In this document: piece after piece, positions 51,895 through 59,673 of the stretch
Layout of the letters: the number at the start of each line of letters is the position of its first letter
Numbering within the stretch: the stretch's first letter is position 1
Assembly: GCA_964432985.1 (NCBI GenBank)
Contig: CAYSPT010000023.1
Span: 9,646-73,645 of the forward strand
Reading direction: 5' to 3'
Source of the DNA: CAYSPT01 sp964432985
GTDB lineage: Bacteria > Muiribacteriota > CAYSPT01
Length of the DNA: 64,000 bases
Translations under genes and position numbers: made by a program
Notes under the pieces: generated by a model
Told to the model about the DNA's origin: nothing
What the model saw: only the letters and a program-made list of their open reading frames with translations
The model's database searches: none

Positions 51895-52644
51895 TCAGAA
51901 ATTGAGAAGCATCCCTCCGTCTACCCGAAAGATCTGCCCGGTGATGTAGGTGCTTTCCTCCCCGGCCAGGAACTCGACCAGTCCCGCCACCTCGGAAGGT
52001 TTTCCCACCCGTCCCAGCAGTATCCGGGTCAGGACCTTATCCAGGTACTTCTCTCTGACCTCGGCGGTCATACCGGTTTCGATTACTCCGGGCGCAACGG
52101 CGTTTACCAGGATGTTGCGCGGAGCGAAATCTATGGCCAGGGCCCTGGTCAGGGACTCAACGCCTCCCTTGGCTGCGGCGTAATTGGCCTGCCCCCGTCC
52201 CCCTGCCTGAGCCACCACCGAGGAGATGTTGATGATCCGGCCGCGCCGTTTCATGAACATGTATTTTCCGAAGGCCCGGCAGCAGTTGAAGAGCCCCGTC
52301 AGGTTGGCGTCTATCACCTTGTTCCAGGTCCTTTCGTCCATCCCCAGGGCGGGGCTGTCCGCGGTGATGCCGGCGTTGTTGACCAGGACATCTATCCGCC
52401 CGAAATCGTCGAAGATAGCTTCAGCTGCTTCGTCAACCGACGGTGAGGAGGTGACATCCAGTTCACGGGCCACCGCCTGTAATCCGCTGCTCATAACCTC
52501 GTCAACCAGCGCTTCGGCTTTCTCACTGCGGCGCCGGTAGGTGAGGACCAGCGTCCGGTCTTCGGTGGCCATGCGCCGCGCGATGGCTTCACCTATGCCT
52601 CCGGTTGCCCCGGTAATGACCACCACTTCTTTGTTTTTCGTCAT
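51895..52644 (-). CDS. fabG: 3-oxoacyl-ACP reductase (FabG-like SDR)
   Basis: 249 residues from ATG 52644 (GGAG 9 bases upstream). VVITGATGGIGEAIARR binds NADPH; VLVNNAGI is the structural motif; catalytic residues are Ser in NISSVVAQ and the YAAAKGG Tyr and Lys; C-terminal GQIFRVDGGM is classic FabG. It should reduce beta-ketoacyl-ACP. It follows the active KS gene through a long repeat region and precedes the sulfotransferase. It is closer to housekeeping FabG than the 35409 SDR. Confidence 0.93.
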   Translation of the reverse strand: MTKNKEVVVITGATGGIGEAIARRMATEDRTLVLTYRRRSEKAEALVDEVMSSGLQAVARELDVTSSPSVDEAAEAIFDDFGRIDVLVNNAGITADSPALGMDERTWNKVIDANLTGLFNCCRAFGKYMFMKRRGRIINISSVVAQAGGRGQANYAAAKGGVESLTRALAIDFAPRNILVNAVAPGVIETGMTAEVREKYLDKVLTRILLGRVGKPSEVAGLVEFLAGEESTYITGQIFRVDGGMLLNF

Positions 52645-53011
52645 TGAATTATCTCCAGATATTAACTGCAATGCTGTCGTGAACCACAGCGCCCAAACGT
52701 CATTGAATTATCTCCAGATATTAACTGCAAATGCTGTCGTGAAACACAGCGCCCAAACGTCATTGAATTATCTCCAGATATTTACTGCAAATGCTGTCGT
52801 GAAACACAGTGCCCAAACGTCATCGAATTATCTCCAGTCATTGCCTCAAGCTGCTGNNNNNNNNNNNNNNNNNNNNNNNNNNNNNNNNNNNNNNNNNNNN
52901 NNNNNNNNNNNNNNNNNNNNNNNNNNNNNNNNNNNNNNNNNNNNNNNNNNNNNNNNAAACACAGTGCCCAAACGTCATCGAATTATCTCCAGTCATTGCC
53001 TCAAGCTGCTG
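52642..53011 (-). repeat. ~60-bp tandem repeats copying the fabG ribosome binding site and start
   Basis: Units begin at 52642, 52701, 52761, 52821 and, after the gap, 52976. On the minus strand each contains CTGGAGATAATTC(A/G)ATG, the fabG ribosome binding site and start. The unit at 52821-52856 also carries a copy of the KS stop region identical to 52976-53011. So both the end of one gene and the start of the next are multiplied. Confidence 0.92.
52857..52956. other. Assembly gap, 100 N
   Basis: Exactly 100 N inside the fabG/KS repeat; both flanks are repeat units. Confidence 0.95.
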
Positions 53012-54351
53012 TCATCTCGTGCAGCGCTCCTGATTATCAGCGTCGCGTTCTGCCCTCCGAATCCCATGGAGTTTTTCACCACGTACTTGGGGTGGTACTC
53101 CCGCGAGACATTGGGGACGTAATCGAGATCGCACTCGGGATCAGGGTGCTCCAGGTTGATAGTGGGGGCGACGAAGCCCTCGTTTATCATCCGGATGCAG
53201 GCGATAACCTCCAGGGCGCCTGCGGCGCCGATTAGGTGCCCGAGCATTGATTTGGTGGAGCTCACCGGTATCCGGTAAGCGTGATCTCCGAATACCTTCT
53301 TGATGGCCGTAGTTTCGGTGACATCGTTGTAAGGGGTTCCGGTCCCGTGGGCATTGATATAATCGATGGTTTCGGGAATCACCCCGGCATCGGCCAGCGC
53401 TTTTTCCATGCACCGGCGTATTCCTTCACCTTCGGGCGCCGGTGCAGAGAGCTTGTAGCTGTCCAGGGTGGTTGCGAATCCGGCAATCTCCGCCAGCACC
53501 GGCGCTCCCCGCTTCAGCGCGTGCTCCCGATCTTCCAGTACCAGCATGCCCGAGCCTTCGCCCAACAGCGTCCCCTTGCGCTTAAGATCGAACGGCCGCA
53601 GGGCCGCCGCCCCCGCTTCGTTGTCCGGTGACAGCGCTCCCAACAGGGTGAAACCTGCCAGACCCAGTGGGTTGAGCATGGAGTCGAATCCCCCGGTGAT
53701 CATGACTGAACGCCGTCCGCTTCGGATGAGCTGGAAGCTGTGCCCGATGGCCTGGGTGCTGGCGGTACAGGCGCTTACGTTGGTGACCACACCGCCCTGA
53801 ATCCGATGCATTTTGGCCAGGAACTCCCCGAGAAACGAAAGAGGCGTCTGCAAATAGCTTAATCCGTTTTCCCGGACCTGCCGGAAACATTCCATGTACT
53901 GCCCGAGCTGAAACGTGTGCGGCGAGAGGTCGAACAACTGCTCCAGGTTGAAGCTTTCCAGGCCCACTCCCAGGTTTATTCCCGCCGAGGAAAGCTTGCT
54001 TTCGGAGAGCCGGGCCGCGGTCACGGCGTCGTAAAACGCCCACAGGCCCAGGAATACCTTGCAGTCACCGGTTTTCGAAAGCATCGGGTCGTCAAGACGC
54101 TTTTCGTTTTTGATCCGGGCGATATCGAGTCCTTTGACCTCGCCGCCCAACCGTGCGGGAAACGATGAGACATCAAATTTCCGGATGATATCGATACCGC
54201 TCCTGCCTGACTTCAGGGCCGCCGTAAACTCGTCTACCGTGTTTCCGATGGGAGAAGCCAGCCCGGCGCCCGTTATCACCACCCGCTTGAAACCATTGTC
54301 CCTGCTCCTGGAATTCATCTTCGCGGTGGGCGTGTATTTTTGATCAGTCAC
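52993..54351 (-). CDS. fabF: 3-oxoacyl-ACP synthase II-like ketosynthase, catalytically intact
   Basis: 452 residues, a little longer than FabF (~413). The catalytic triad is complete: Cys195 in NVSACTASTQAIG, His in INAHGTGTPYND (~337) and His in SMLGHLIGAAGALE (~372). MGFGGQNATLII ends the fold. It condenses an ACP-bound extender with the acyl chain. It has an additional ~20-residue N-terminus and an insert (~135-180, FDLSPHTFQLGQYMECFRQ) relative to housekeeping FabF, which fits a specialised KS-alpha. GTG start at 54351 overlaps the acyltransferase stop by 8 bases; ATG 54318 is an alternative. Likely partner: the KS-beta at 38830. Confidence 0.92.
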   Translation of the reverse strand: MTDQKYTPTAKMNSRSRDNGFKRVVITGAGLASPIGNTVDEFTAALKSGRSGIDIIRKFDVSSFPARLGGEVKGLDIARIKNEKRLDDPMLSKTGDCKVFLGLWAFYDAVTAARLSESKLSSAGINLGVGLESFNLEQLFDLSPHTFQLGQYMECFRQVRENGLSYLQTPLSFLGEFLAKMHRIQGGVVTNVSACTASTQAIGHSFQLIRSGRRSVMITGGFDSMLNPLGLAGFTLLGALSPDNEAGAAALRPFDLKRKGTLLGEGSGMLVLEDREHALKRGAPVLAEIAGFATTLDSYKLSAPAPEGEGIRRCMEKALADAGVIPETIDYINAHGTGTPYNDVTETTAIKKVFGDHAYRIPVSSTKSMLGHLIGAAGALEVIACIRMINEGFVAPTINLEHPDPECDLDYVPNVSREYHPKYVVKNSMGFGGQNATLIIRSAARDDSSLRQ

Positions 54352-55113
54352 CGGTTTCAGTCTCTTCCGGAAATAGGTTGACCAGTTTCGTTATCCTGGG
54401 CAGGTTGAGATAAAACTGGTGGCCGTCGGGGACATCCCGGTACACAGGGGTTTCAGCACCGATAAAGCAGCCCGCGCCGATCGCTACGCCGCACTTGATA
54501 GCGGCATGGGCACCTACGATGGTGTCCCGGCCGATGGTCACCCGGCCTATCTTGAAATCGGAGGGTGTTATCTCGTGGAAAAAGATTTTCACGCCGGTTC
54601 CGATGAGCACATCATCCCCGATTGAAAGAAGTTCCGGGTACAGCGGGTCGATGAATACCTTCTGCGATATGTAGGTTCCCCGTCCGATTTTTGCCCCCAG
54701 GGCCCGCAAAACCAGCACTTTAGGGGTACTCCAGGGCAGGCATAGGGTGTAGTAGAGAAGACCGTAACGCAGGTGCCGCCTGATAAGTCCCAGTGGGGAC
54801 TTGCCTTTGAGGGTACAGATACAGTCATTGAACTCGTCCCGGGACTCCCCGTAGGTGTAGACGAAAAGCTTCTCGGAAGGCGTACGGAAAAACCGCCTGT
54901 ACCTCGCGGCTGTCGCCTGGTGATCAGCGGGGGTCTGGCGATTAGCAGATGTCTGGCGATTAGCAGATGNNNNNNNNNNNNNNNNNNNNNNNNNNNNNNN
55001 NNNNNNNNNNNNNNNNNNNNNNNNNNNNNNNNNNNNNNNNNNNNNNNNNNNNNNNNNNNNNNNNNNNNNGTCTGGCGATTAGCAGATGTCTGGCGATTAG
55101 CAGATGCGGACAT
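54344..55113 (-). CDS. Left-handed beta-helix acyltransferase with N-terminal SANRQT repeats (spans gap)
   Basis: Reconstructed across the gap. From ATG 55113 (AGGAG 8 bases upstream) the frame reads MSA then SANRQT repeats; on the other side of the gap the same hexapeptide continues in frame and then runs PADHQATAARYRRFF...EKLFVYTYGESRDEF into the body. From ~54718 down it is a hexapeptide-repeat transferase: LGAKIGRGTYIS, SIGDDVLIGTGVKIFFHE, TIGRDTIVGAHAAIKCGVAI and AETPVYRDVPDG, like WcaF/CysE-type O-acetyltransferases. It could acylate a sugar or the lipid/polyketide product. Gap size is unknown, so the stated frame is broken on paper only. The stop overlaps the KS start. Confidence 0.8.
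54933..55105 (-). repeat. 18-bp in-frame repeat in the acyltransferase N-terminus, interrupted by gap
   Basis: GTCTGGCGATTAGCAGAT occurs at 54933 and 54951, then after the gap at 55070 and 55088. Each unit codes for SANRQT on the minus strand. True copy number is hidden by the gap. Confidence 0.92.
54970..55069. other. Assembly gap, 100 N
   Basis: Exactly 100 N inside an 18-bp coding repeat. Confidence 0.95.
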
Positions 55114-55164
55114 TAACATTTCTCCTGTTGACAGAGCCTATTAGCAAATATAAATACTTATTTA

Positions 55165-55395
55165 TGGATTCGCCGATCAAGTCGGCGAATGACTCACGGT
55201 CGAGTCGCCGGTCAAGCCGGTGAATGACTCACAGTCGAGGACTCCCAGTCGAGTCGGCGAATGACTCAACATTAGATGCTACACAGGATGCAGCGACGGC
55301 GTCAAATACTACATTCATGGATTCGCCGATCAAGTCGGCGAATGACCGGTTGGTCCGGCGAATGACTTACGGTTGGTCCGGTGAATGGCTCATGG
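55165..55395. repeat. Degenerate palindromic repeats, TCAAGYCGGYGAATGAC family
   Basis: The space between the acyltransferase start and the desulfurase stop holds about six copies of (C/T)GAATGAC and two perfect hairpins ATTCGCCGA-TCAAG-TCGGCGAAT at 55168-55190 and 55321-55343. The core TCAAGCCGG(C/T)GAATGAC recurs in the 27-bp repeat at 63892-63999 on the opposite strand. No gene is seen in this ~290-bp stretch. Confidence 0.8.
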
Positions 55396-55401
55396 TTGGT
55401 T

Positions 55402-56904
55402 TCATGCAGGTTCGAGCTTTACGATGTCCTGCCCGGCATATTTCTCGTACAAATCGCCATGCATTAGCCGCCAGCCCACCAGGCCGTGCAGGAGAAAACT
55501 GACGTTTTTGTAGTTTTTTGATTTCAGATAGTACGCCACCACGGGAGAGTTGTAGCCTATCTGGCACACGGCCAGGATGTTCTTGTCCCGAGGTATGGCG
55601 TGAAGGTACTTGCGGATTGAAATGAACGAAGCCTCGCTGGAGCCCGGCAGCCCTTTCATCATCTTGCGGTCGTGCCAGAACCTCACGTCCAGGACAAAGG
55701 TGTTTTCGTCGAACAGGATGTTTTCGTTGAGCTGCCCGGGGGTGATGACGCTGATAGGGGTTCTGGCGCTCTGAAGGTACTCCTTGATGACGGTAAGCAC
55801 ATAGGCTATGTCCTTCGGGGTGGAAGCGGAGGACAGGCTGAAACGCAGGGTCTGGCGGGCCTGCTGATCGGTGAGTCCCACGGCTTTCAGAACATGCGAC
55901 GGCTTATCTTCCTGGGTATTGCAGGCTGACCCGGCGGAAACGGCGATACCGTTGTAATCGAGCATGGCCATGAAAATGGCGTTATTGCTGGCGGGAAAGG
56001 TGACGCTCACGGTATTGGGCAGGCAGTTGTCACGGGGTGAGTTGACGATGATGTCCGGGTTGATATTCTTCAGCCCTTCGATCAATGAGTTGCGCAGCGC
56101 CGCTATACCCGCGGCTTTTTTCAGCGCATCCGGCACCTGAGCGCAGGCGGCGGCGAACCCGGCGATGTTGTGCAGTCCCTCAGTACCCGCCCGCTTGCCC
56201 TGCTCCTGGTGCCCGCCGTGAATGAGGGGAGAAAAGGGGCAGTCTTCCTTGACAAACAGGGCGCCGACACCCTTGGGCCCGTGGATCTTGTGGGCGGAAA
56301 ATGAAGCGTAATCCAGTCCCAGCGCCTGCACGTCCACCGGTATTTTACCCAGCGCCTGCACGCAGTCGGCCATGAAATAGATGCCGTGTTTCTTCGCCAG
56401 GCGGGCGATGGCGGGAAGATCCTGGACGGTACCGGTCTCGTTGTTTGCCAGCATGCAGCAGACCAGGCAGGTCCGGTCATCAAGCAGCGCTTCCAGTGCT
56501 TCCGGGTTCACCCGTCCCTCTTCATCCACCGGGCAGAATTCGATCTCGAATCCCCTGGTGCCCAGGTACTCCAGGGTGCTCATTACCGAAGCGTGCTCGA
56601 TTGGAGTGGCAACGATTGTATTCTTTCCGGGAAAGCAGTGCTCGCCCACCGACTTGATGATGGTGTTGTTGGCTTCGGTGGCGCTTCCGGTGAAATAGAT
56701 TTCGTGGACTCCGGCATTGATGGTTTCAGCCACCTGCCGGCGGGAATCTTCCAGGATTTCAGCGGCGTTGCGGGCGATCTTGTACAACGAAGAGGGATTT
56801 CCATAGCAGTGCTTTAGAACGCGATTTACTATTGTTCTCGCGGTTTTCGACACGCTCGTGGTGGCATTGTTGTCGAGATACACTTCCCGCCTGAACCTGA
56901 ACAT
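55402..56904 (-). CDS. Cysteine desulfurase-rhodanese fusion
   Basis: 500 residues. Residues 1-~380 are a NifS/IscS-type PLP enzyme: YLDNNATT at 9-16, SFSAHKIHGPKG with the PLP Lys206, and SAGSACNTQEDKPSHVL with the persulfide Cys328. Residues ~395-500 are a rhodanese-like domain: FVLDVRFWHD and ILAVCQIGYNS with Cys447 in the sulfur-accepting loop. Sulfur taken from cysteine could pass directly from Cys328 to Cys447 and on to an acceptor. It follows the winged-helix regulator by 11 bases. GAGGAG lies 5 bases before the ATG. Confidence 0.93.
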   Translation of the reverse strand: MFRFRREVYLDNNATTSVSKTARTIVNRVLKHCYGNPSSLYKIARNAAEILEDSRRQVAETINAGVHEIYFTGSATEANNTIIKSVGEHCFPGKNTIVATPIEHASVMSTLEYLGTRGFEIEFCPVDEEGRVNPEALEALLDDRTCLVCCMLANNETGTVQDLPAIARLAKKHGIYFMADCVQALGKIPVDVQALGLDYASFSAHKIHGPKGVGALFVKEDCPFSPLIHGGHQEQGKRAGTEGLHNIAGFAAACAQVPDALKKAAGIAALRNSLIEGLKNINPDIIVNSPRDNCLPNTVSVTFPASNNAIFMAMLDYNGIAVSAGSACNTQEDKPSHVLKAVGLTDQQARQTLRFSLSSASTPKDIAYVLTVIKEYLQSARTPISVITPGQLNENILFDENTFVLDVRFWHDRKMMKGLPGSSEASFISIRKYLHAIPRDKNILAVCQIGYNSPVVAYYLKSKNYKNVSFLLHGLVGWRLMHGDLYEKYAGQDIVKLEPA

Positions 56905-56915
56905 GGATTCTCCTC

Positions 56916-57425
56916 TCAGTCGTCTTTGCGGTGGTACAAACCCCGCGTCGTTTTTTCTATGCAGCCTTTCATCTCCAGCATCACCAGGCTCCGCTGTACC
57001 GCCGCGGCAGGCAGTTTCGTAATGGTGACTATGTCTTCGGCAGCGGACACCCCTTCGGCGATTGCCCGGAAAACGACCTGTTCATCGCCGGTGAGCGCGA
57101 CCACCGGTTTCTCCTTGCCAGGCGGGTCTCCCAGGATTCCGTGGGCGCTGTTTGCTTTCATGAAGATACTTCTCAGGTCGTGGACGAAGGGAGACGATTG
57201 GGCCACAGCGTAATGCTTCCGATTGCCGGTGGTGCGGGAGATCAACAGCCCGTTTCTCTCCAGATTGGCCAGCTCCCTGGCGACATTCCCTGCAGAATAA
57301 TCCAGCGCCCCGGCCAGTTGGCGCACATAGAAATATTCTCTGGGATGGGCGAAGTAGTGAGATAAAAGCTTGATGCGCAATGTTGAAGAGAAAAGGCACT
57401 TGAGGACTTCGGGCACATGAGGCAT
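56916..57425 (-). CDS. Tandem winged-helix transcriptional regulator
   Basis: 169 residues from ATG 57425 (GGAG 8 bases upstream; GTG 57434 is less likely). The N-terminal winged helix is ArsR-like: YFYVRQLAGALDYSAGNVARELANLERNGLL with a wing RTTGNRKHYAV. The C-terminal ~60 residues form a second winged helix of DprA-C-terminal type (LTGDEQVVFRAIAEGVSAAEDIVTITKLP). No Cys-rich metal site is visible. It is cotranscribed with the desulfurase-rhodanese gene, and a perfect palindrome lies 20 bases before its start, so it probably represses its own operon. Confidence 0.87.
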   Translation of the reverse strand: MPHVPEVLKCLFSSTLRIKLLSHYFAHPREYFYVRQLAGALDYSAGNVARELANLERNGLLISRTTGNRKHYAVAQSSPFVHDLRSIFMKANSAHGILGDPPGKEKPVVALTGDEQVVFRAIAEGVSAAEDIVTITKLPAAAVQRSLVMLEMKGCIEKTTRGLYHRKDD

Positions 57426-57444
57426 GGATACCACTCCGTTACCG

Positions 57445-57471
57445 AAAACGTTGTAAAATTTACAACGTTTT
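57445..57471. promoter_or_regulatory. Perfect 27-bp palindrome, operator for the winged-helix regulator
   Basis: AAAACGTTGTAAA-A-TTTACAACGTTTT, 13-base perfect arms, 20 bases upstream of the regulator ATG at 57425, where it would block RNA polymerase or an elongating start complex. Confidence 0.75.
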
Positions 57472-57573
57472 TAACCGTACCACCTTTACTTCAGGTACTG
57501 GGATTTGTCGTCGAAAATCCCATGCAAAAGTACTTGCTTCGGGTACGGGAACTTTAGAGCTATACTACAATAA

Positions 57574-57592
57574 CGTTGTAAAAATTACAACG
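57574..57592. promoter_or_regulatory. Second operator-like palindrome, CGTTGTAA-N3-TTACAACG
   Basis: The same 8-base arms with AAA between. TATACT at 57561-57566, just upstream, could be a -10 box for the plus-strand flavoprotein gene, placing the site at about +5 to +20. The 427-bp divergent spacer holds both palindromes and no gene. Confidence 0.65.
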
Positions 57593-57852
57593 ATTTGACA
57601 CCGCAAACAAGTAACCCCGGCTTGCGATTATCTCAAAATCCTCCGATAATCCGGTGTTGAATTGACAAACAAGTCATCCCCTCACTACAATGAATATCGC
57701 TTCGCTGTCATCGTGAAGCAGGCGGCTAATAAAGGAAGATTGTGCGAACATGTGGATGATCGAGAAATCTGGTAAAAACAGAAAGCTGGTATAAACAGCG
57801 CGCTGATCGAGACGGACTGGCAATAAAATCAATTGACTGGGGGATATTGATA

Positions 57853-58404
57853 ATGAATATCGTAGCGTTTGTGGGCAGTCCCCGAAAAGGGGGCAACACG
57901 GATATCCTGATGGAAGCCATCCTGGAAGGAGCCCGGAGCGCCGGGGCTTCAACCAAGAAGGTTTTTGTGTACGATCTGAACCACTCGGGCTGCATCGCGT
58001 GCGGCGGCTGCAAATCCGGTGACTCTTGCGTGCTGAACGACGACATGACCCCACTGTATGACGAGATCCAGAAGGCGGACGTGGTGGTGCTCGGATCACC
58101 CATTTACATGGGCAGAATAACCGGTCCGTTAAAATCGTTTTTTGACCGGTGGTACGCCTTGATCGATCGTGATTTCAACACCCGGATTAAACCCGGAAAA
58201 AAGATCGCGGCGGTCAGCGTGTGCGCCGCACCGGTGGAGATGTTCGCCGGTGAAACGGAGTATCTCATCTCGTGGTGCGAACGGTGGGGTATGAAGGGCG
58301 CCGGTTCCATCGAGGTGGGAGACGTGGCTGAAGCCGGGGACATCAAGCTTCGGACCGAAGTGATGGAAAAAGCCCGGAAAATGGGAACAGAACTGGCAGG
58401 ATAA
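57853..58404 (+). CDS. Iron-sulfur flavoprotein-like NADPH-dependent FMN reductase
   Basis: 183 residues. Flavodoxin-type fold: NIVAFVGSPRKGGNTDILM binds the FMN phosphate, and VVVLGSPIYMGRITGPLKSFFDR is the second FMN loop. GCIACGGCKSGDSC has the compact Cys motif (CxxCxxC then Cys) of iron-sulfur flavoproteins, so it may hold a 4Fe-4S cluster. Electron transfer to or from a ferredoxin is the usual role. ATG 57853 follows GGGGGA; TTG 57847 is possible. It is divergent from the regulator and may be under the 57574 operator, together with the sulfur-mobilising enzyme. Confidence 0.87.
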   Translation: MNIVAFVGSPRKGGNTDILMEAILEGARSAGASTKKVFVYDLNHSGCIACGGCKSGDSCVLNDDMTPLYDEIQKADVVVLGSPIYMGRITGPLKSFFDRWYALIDRDFNTRIKPGKKIAAVSVCAAPVEMFAGETEYLISWCERWGMKGAGSIEVGDVAEAGDIKLRTEVMEKARKMGTELAG

Positions 58405-58456
58405 TAACAGCCGTTGAATCGAAGGTCCTGACTGCTTCTCCCATCAGGACCAGGTC

Positions 58457-58702
58457 GTGCAGCGTTGCTTTGCCCTGCCGCCTCCCATTCAGGCCGGGTC
58501 GGTTCTGACAGGGAAACTGCCGGTCAGCCGTGTCGTGGCCTATAGCATTGCGATTTTCATCATCCTGGTCTTGCTGGCCATCGCCATCCCCGACTCTAAG
58601 CGTACCCACGGCAAACGGCCGGCAGAGTACCGCTGGGACGATCAAAACCGCGAGGTTTCATGCACCAAACACGGTACCGTCGATAACCAGACCGGGCGAT
58701 GA
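58457..58702 (+). CDS. Possible small single-pass membrane protein
   Basis: 81 residues from GTG 58457, with one hydrophobic helix (VVAYSIAIFIILVLLAIAI, ~26-44) and a charged soluble tail. AGGACCAGG lies just upstream but is part of a hairpin, GGTCCTGA at 58424-58431 with TCAGGACC at 58444-58451, that could hide it. No homologue is recognised; it fills most of a 369-bp space. Coding is not certain. Confidence 0.35.
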   Translation: MQRCFALPPPIQAGSVLTGKLPVSRVVAYSIAIFIILVLLAIAIPDSKRTHGKRPAEYRWDDQNREVSCTKHGTVDNQTGR

Positions 58703-58773
58703 CGATACTCATCCCCCGGCGCACATTGAGGTATGTAATTCGATCTACGTTCAATGAAACGAGGTAACCTGGA

Positions 58774-59673
58774 ATGACACAACCAACACAGCCGGTCCCG
58801 GCACTGTACCAGAAGCAAATAAACCAGCTTCTCCATGAATCGGATACCGGTCAACTGCGCTATCAGCCGCAGGCGGGCTGCTACACCGACGCTGTCTTCA
58901 TCGGTGATACCTTGATCGCCCTGTTCGCCATGCGTAAAGACAAGTTCTCCCCGCTTCGCACGGTAGAGATCTGCGACGTGCTCAGGCGGTATGTCTTCAT
59001 GCCGATGCCCAGCGCCCGGGAACGTGGTGAAGGTGTGATCATCTGCCCCCTGTTTTCAGGGCAGCCTCTCTACCGTGACATCCTGCTTTCCCAGCCTGAG
59101 CCGGTACGGGATATTCTGGCCGATCAACTGGGTGAGTTCCTGGTGGAAAAGCAGTTGGCACCGGTTACGGAGTTCGGGCACCTGAACCTGCCGAACCGTA
59201 TCGGCGACTACAGCCCGTCCCTGGTGGAATCCACCATCAAGTCGTTTCTGGAGAAAGCGGCATCGTATCTGATGTGGCCGGCCATGGCCTGGATCAGGGA
59301 GCATTGCCTGGCTTTTTCCCTCGAGGAACTTTCCGGATGGGTGCCGGTGGTGGTGCACGGGGAACTGGCCCCGCCGCACATCTTTTTCGATCCTCAAAAG
59401 GGAAAGATCACCGGTATCATCGATTTCGGTGAGGCCTATATCGGCGATCCCGCCGTGGAACTGTTCTGGTTGATCTGGAGTTATGGCCAGCGGTTCGTGG
59501 ACCAGGTGGTGCAGGGACGTCCCGAGCTGGAAATGCACTACCGGCGGGCACGGTTCCTGATGGGATTCATCATGATGCAGTGGATGCTGAAGGGAATCCT
59601 GGGCAGCGACGCGCGCTGGTTCGGACGTTTCCTGACATTGCCGTTCGACTTCGTGCCGCTCAAGCAGGGCTGA
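58774..59673 (+). CDS. Aminoglycoside phosphotransferase-fold protein
   Basis: 299 residues. The protein-kinase-like APH C-lobe is visible: HGELAPPH at 195-202 followed by IIDFGEAYIGDPAVEL, where the second Asp (217, DFG-like) binds metal. In active APH and choline-kinase enzymes the first motif is HGDxxxxN; here Asp is Glu197 and Asn is His202, so catalysis may be altered. The N-terminal lobe is weakly conserved. The substrate is unknown; metabolite or lipid-head kinase roles are also found in this family. It abuts the convergent GIDE gene directly (59673/59674). Confidence 0.75.
   Translation: MTQPTQPVPALYQKQINQLLHESDTGQLRYQPQAGCYTDAVFIGDTLIALFAMRKDKFSPLRTVEICDVLRRYVFMPMPSARERGEGVIICPLFSGQPLYRDILLSQPEPVRDILADQLGEFLVEKQLAPVTEFGHLNLPNRIGDYSPSLVESTIKSFLEKAASYLMWPAMAWIREHCLAFSLEELSGWVPVVVHGELAPPHIFFDPQKGKITGIIDFGEAYIGDPAVELFWLIWSYGQRFVDQVVQGRPELEMHYRRARFLMGFIMMQWMLKGILGSDARWFGRFLTLPFDFVPLKQG

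Noticed and set aside
54589..55119. Alternative frame through the acyltransferase region reading LLIARH repeats
   Set aside because: It crosses the gap only because 100 N happens to join two frames; downstream it has no homology, while the SANRQT frame leads into a clear acyltransferase.
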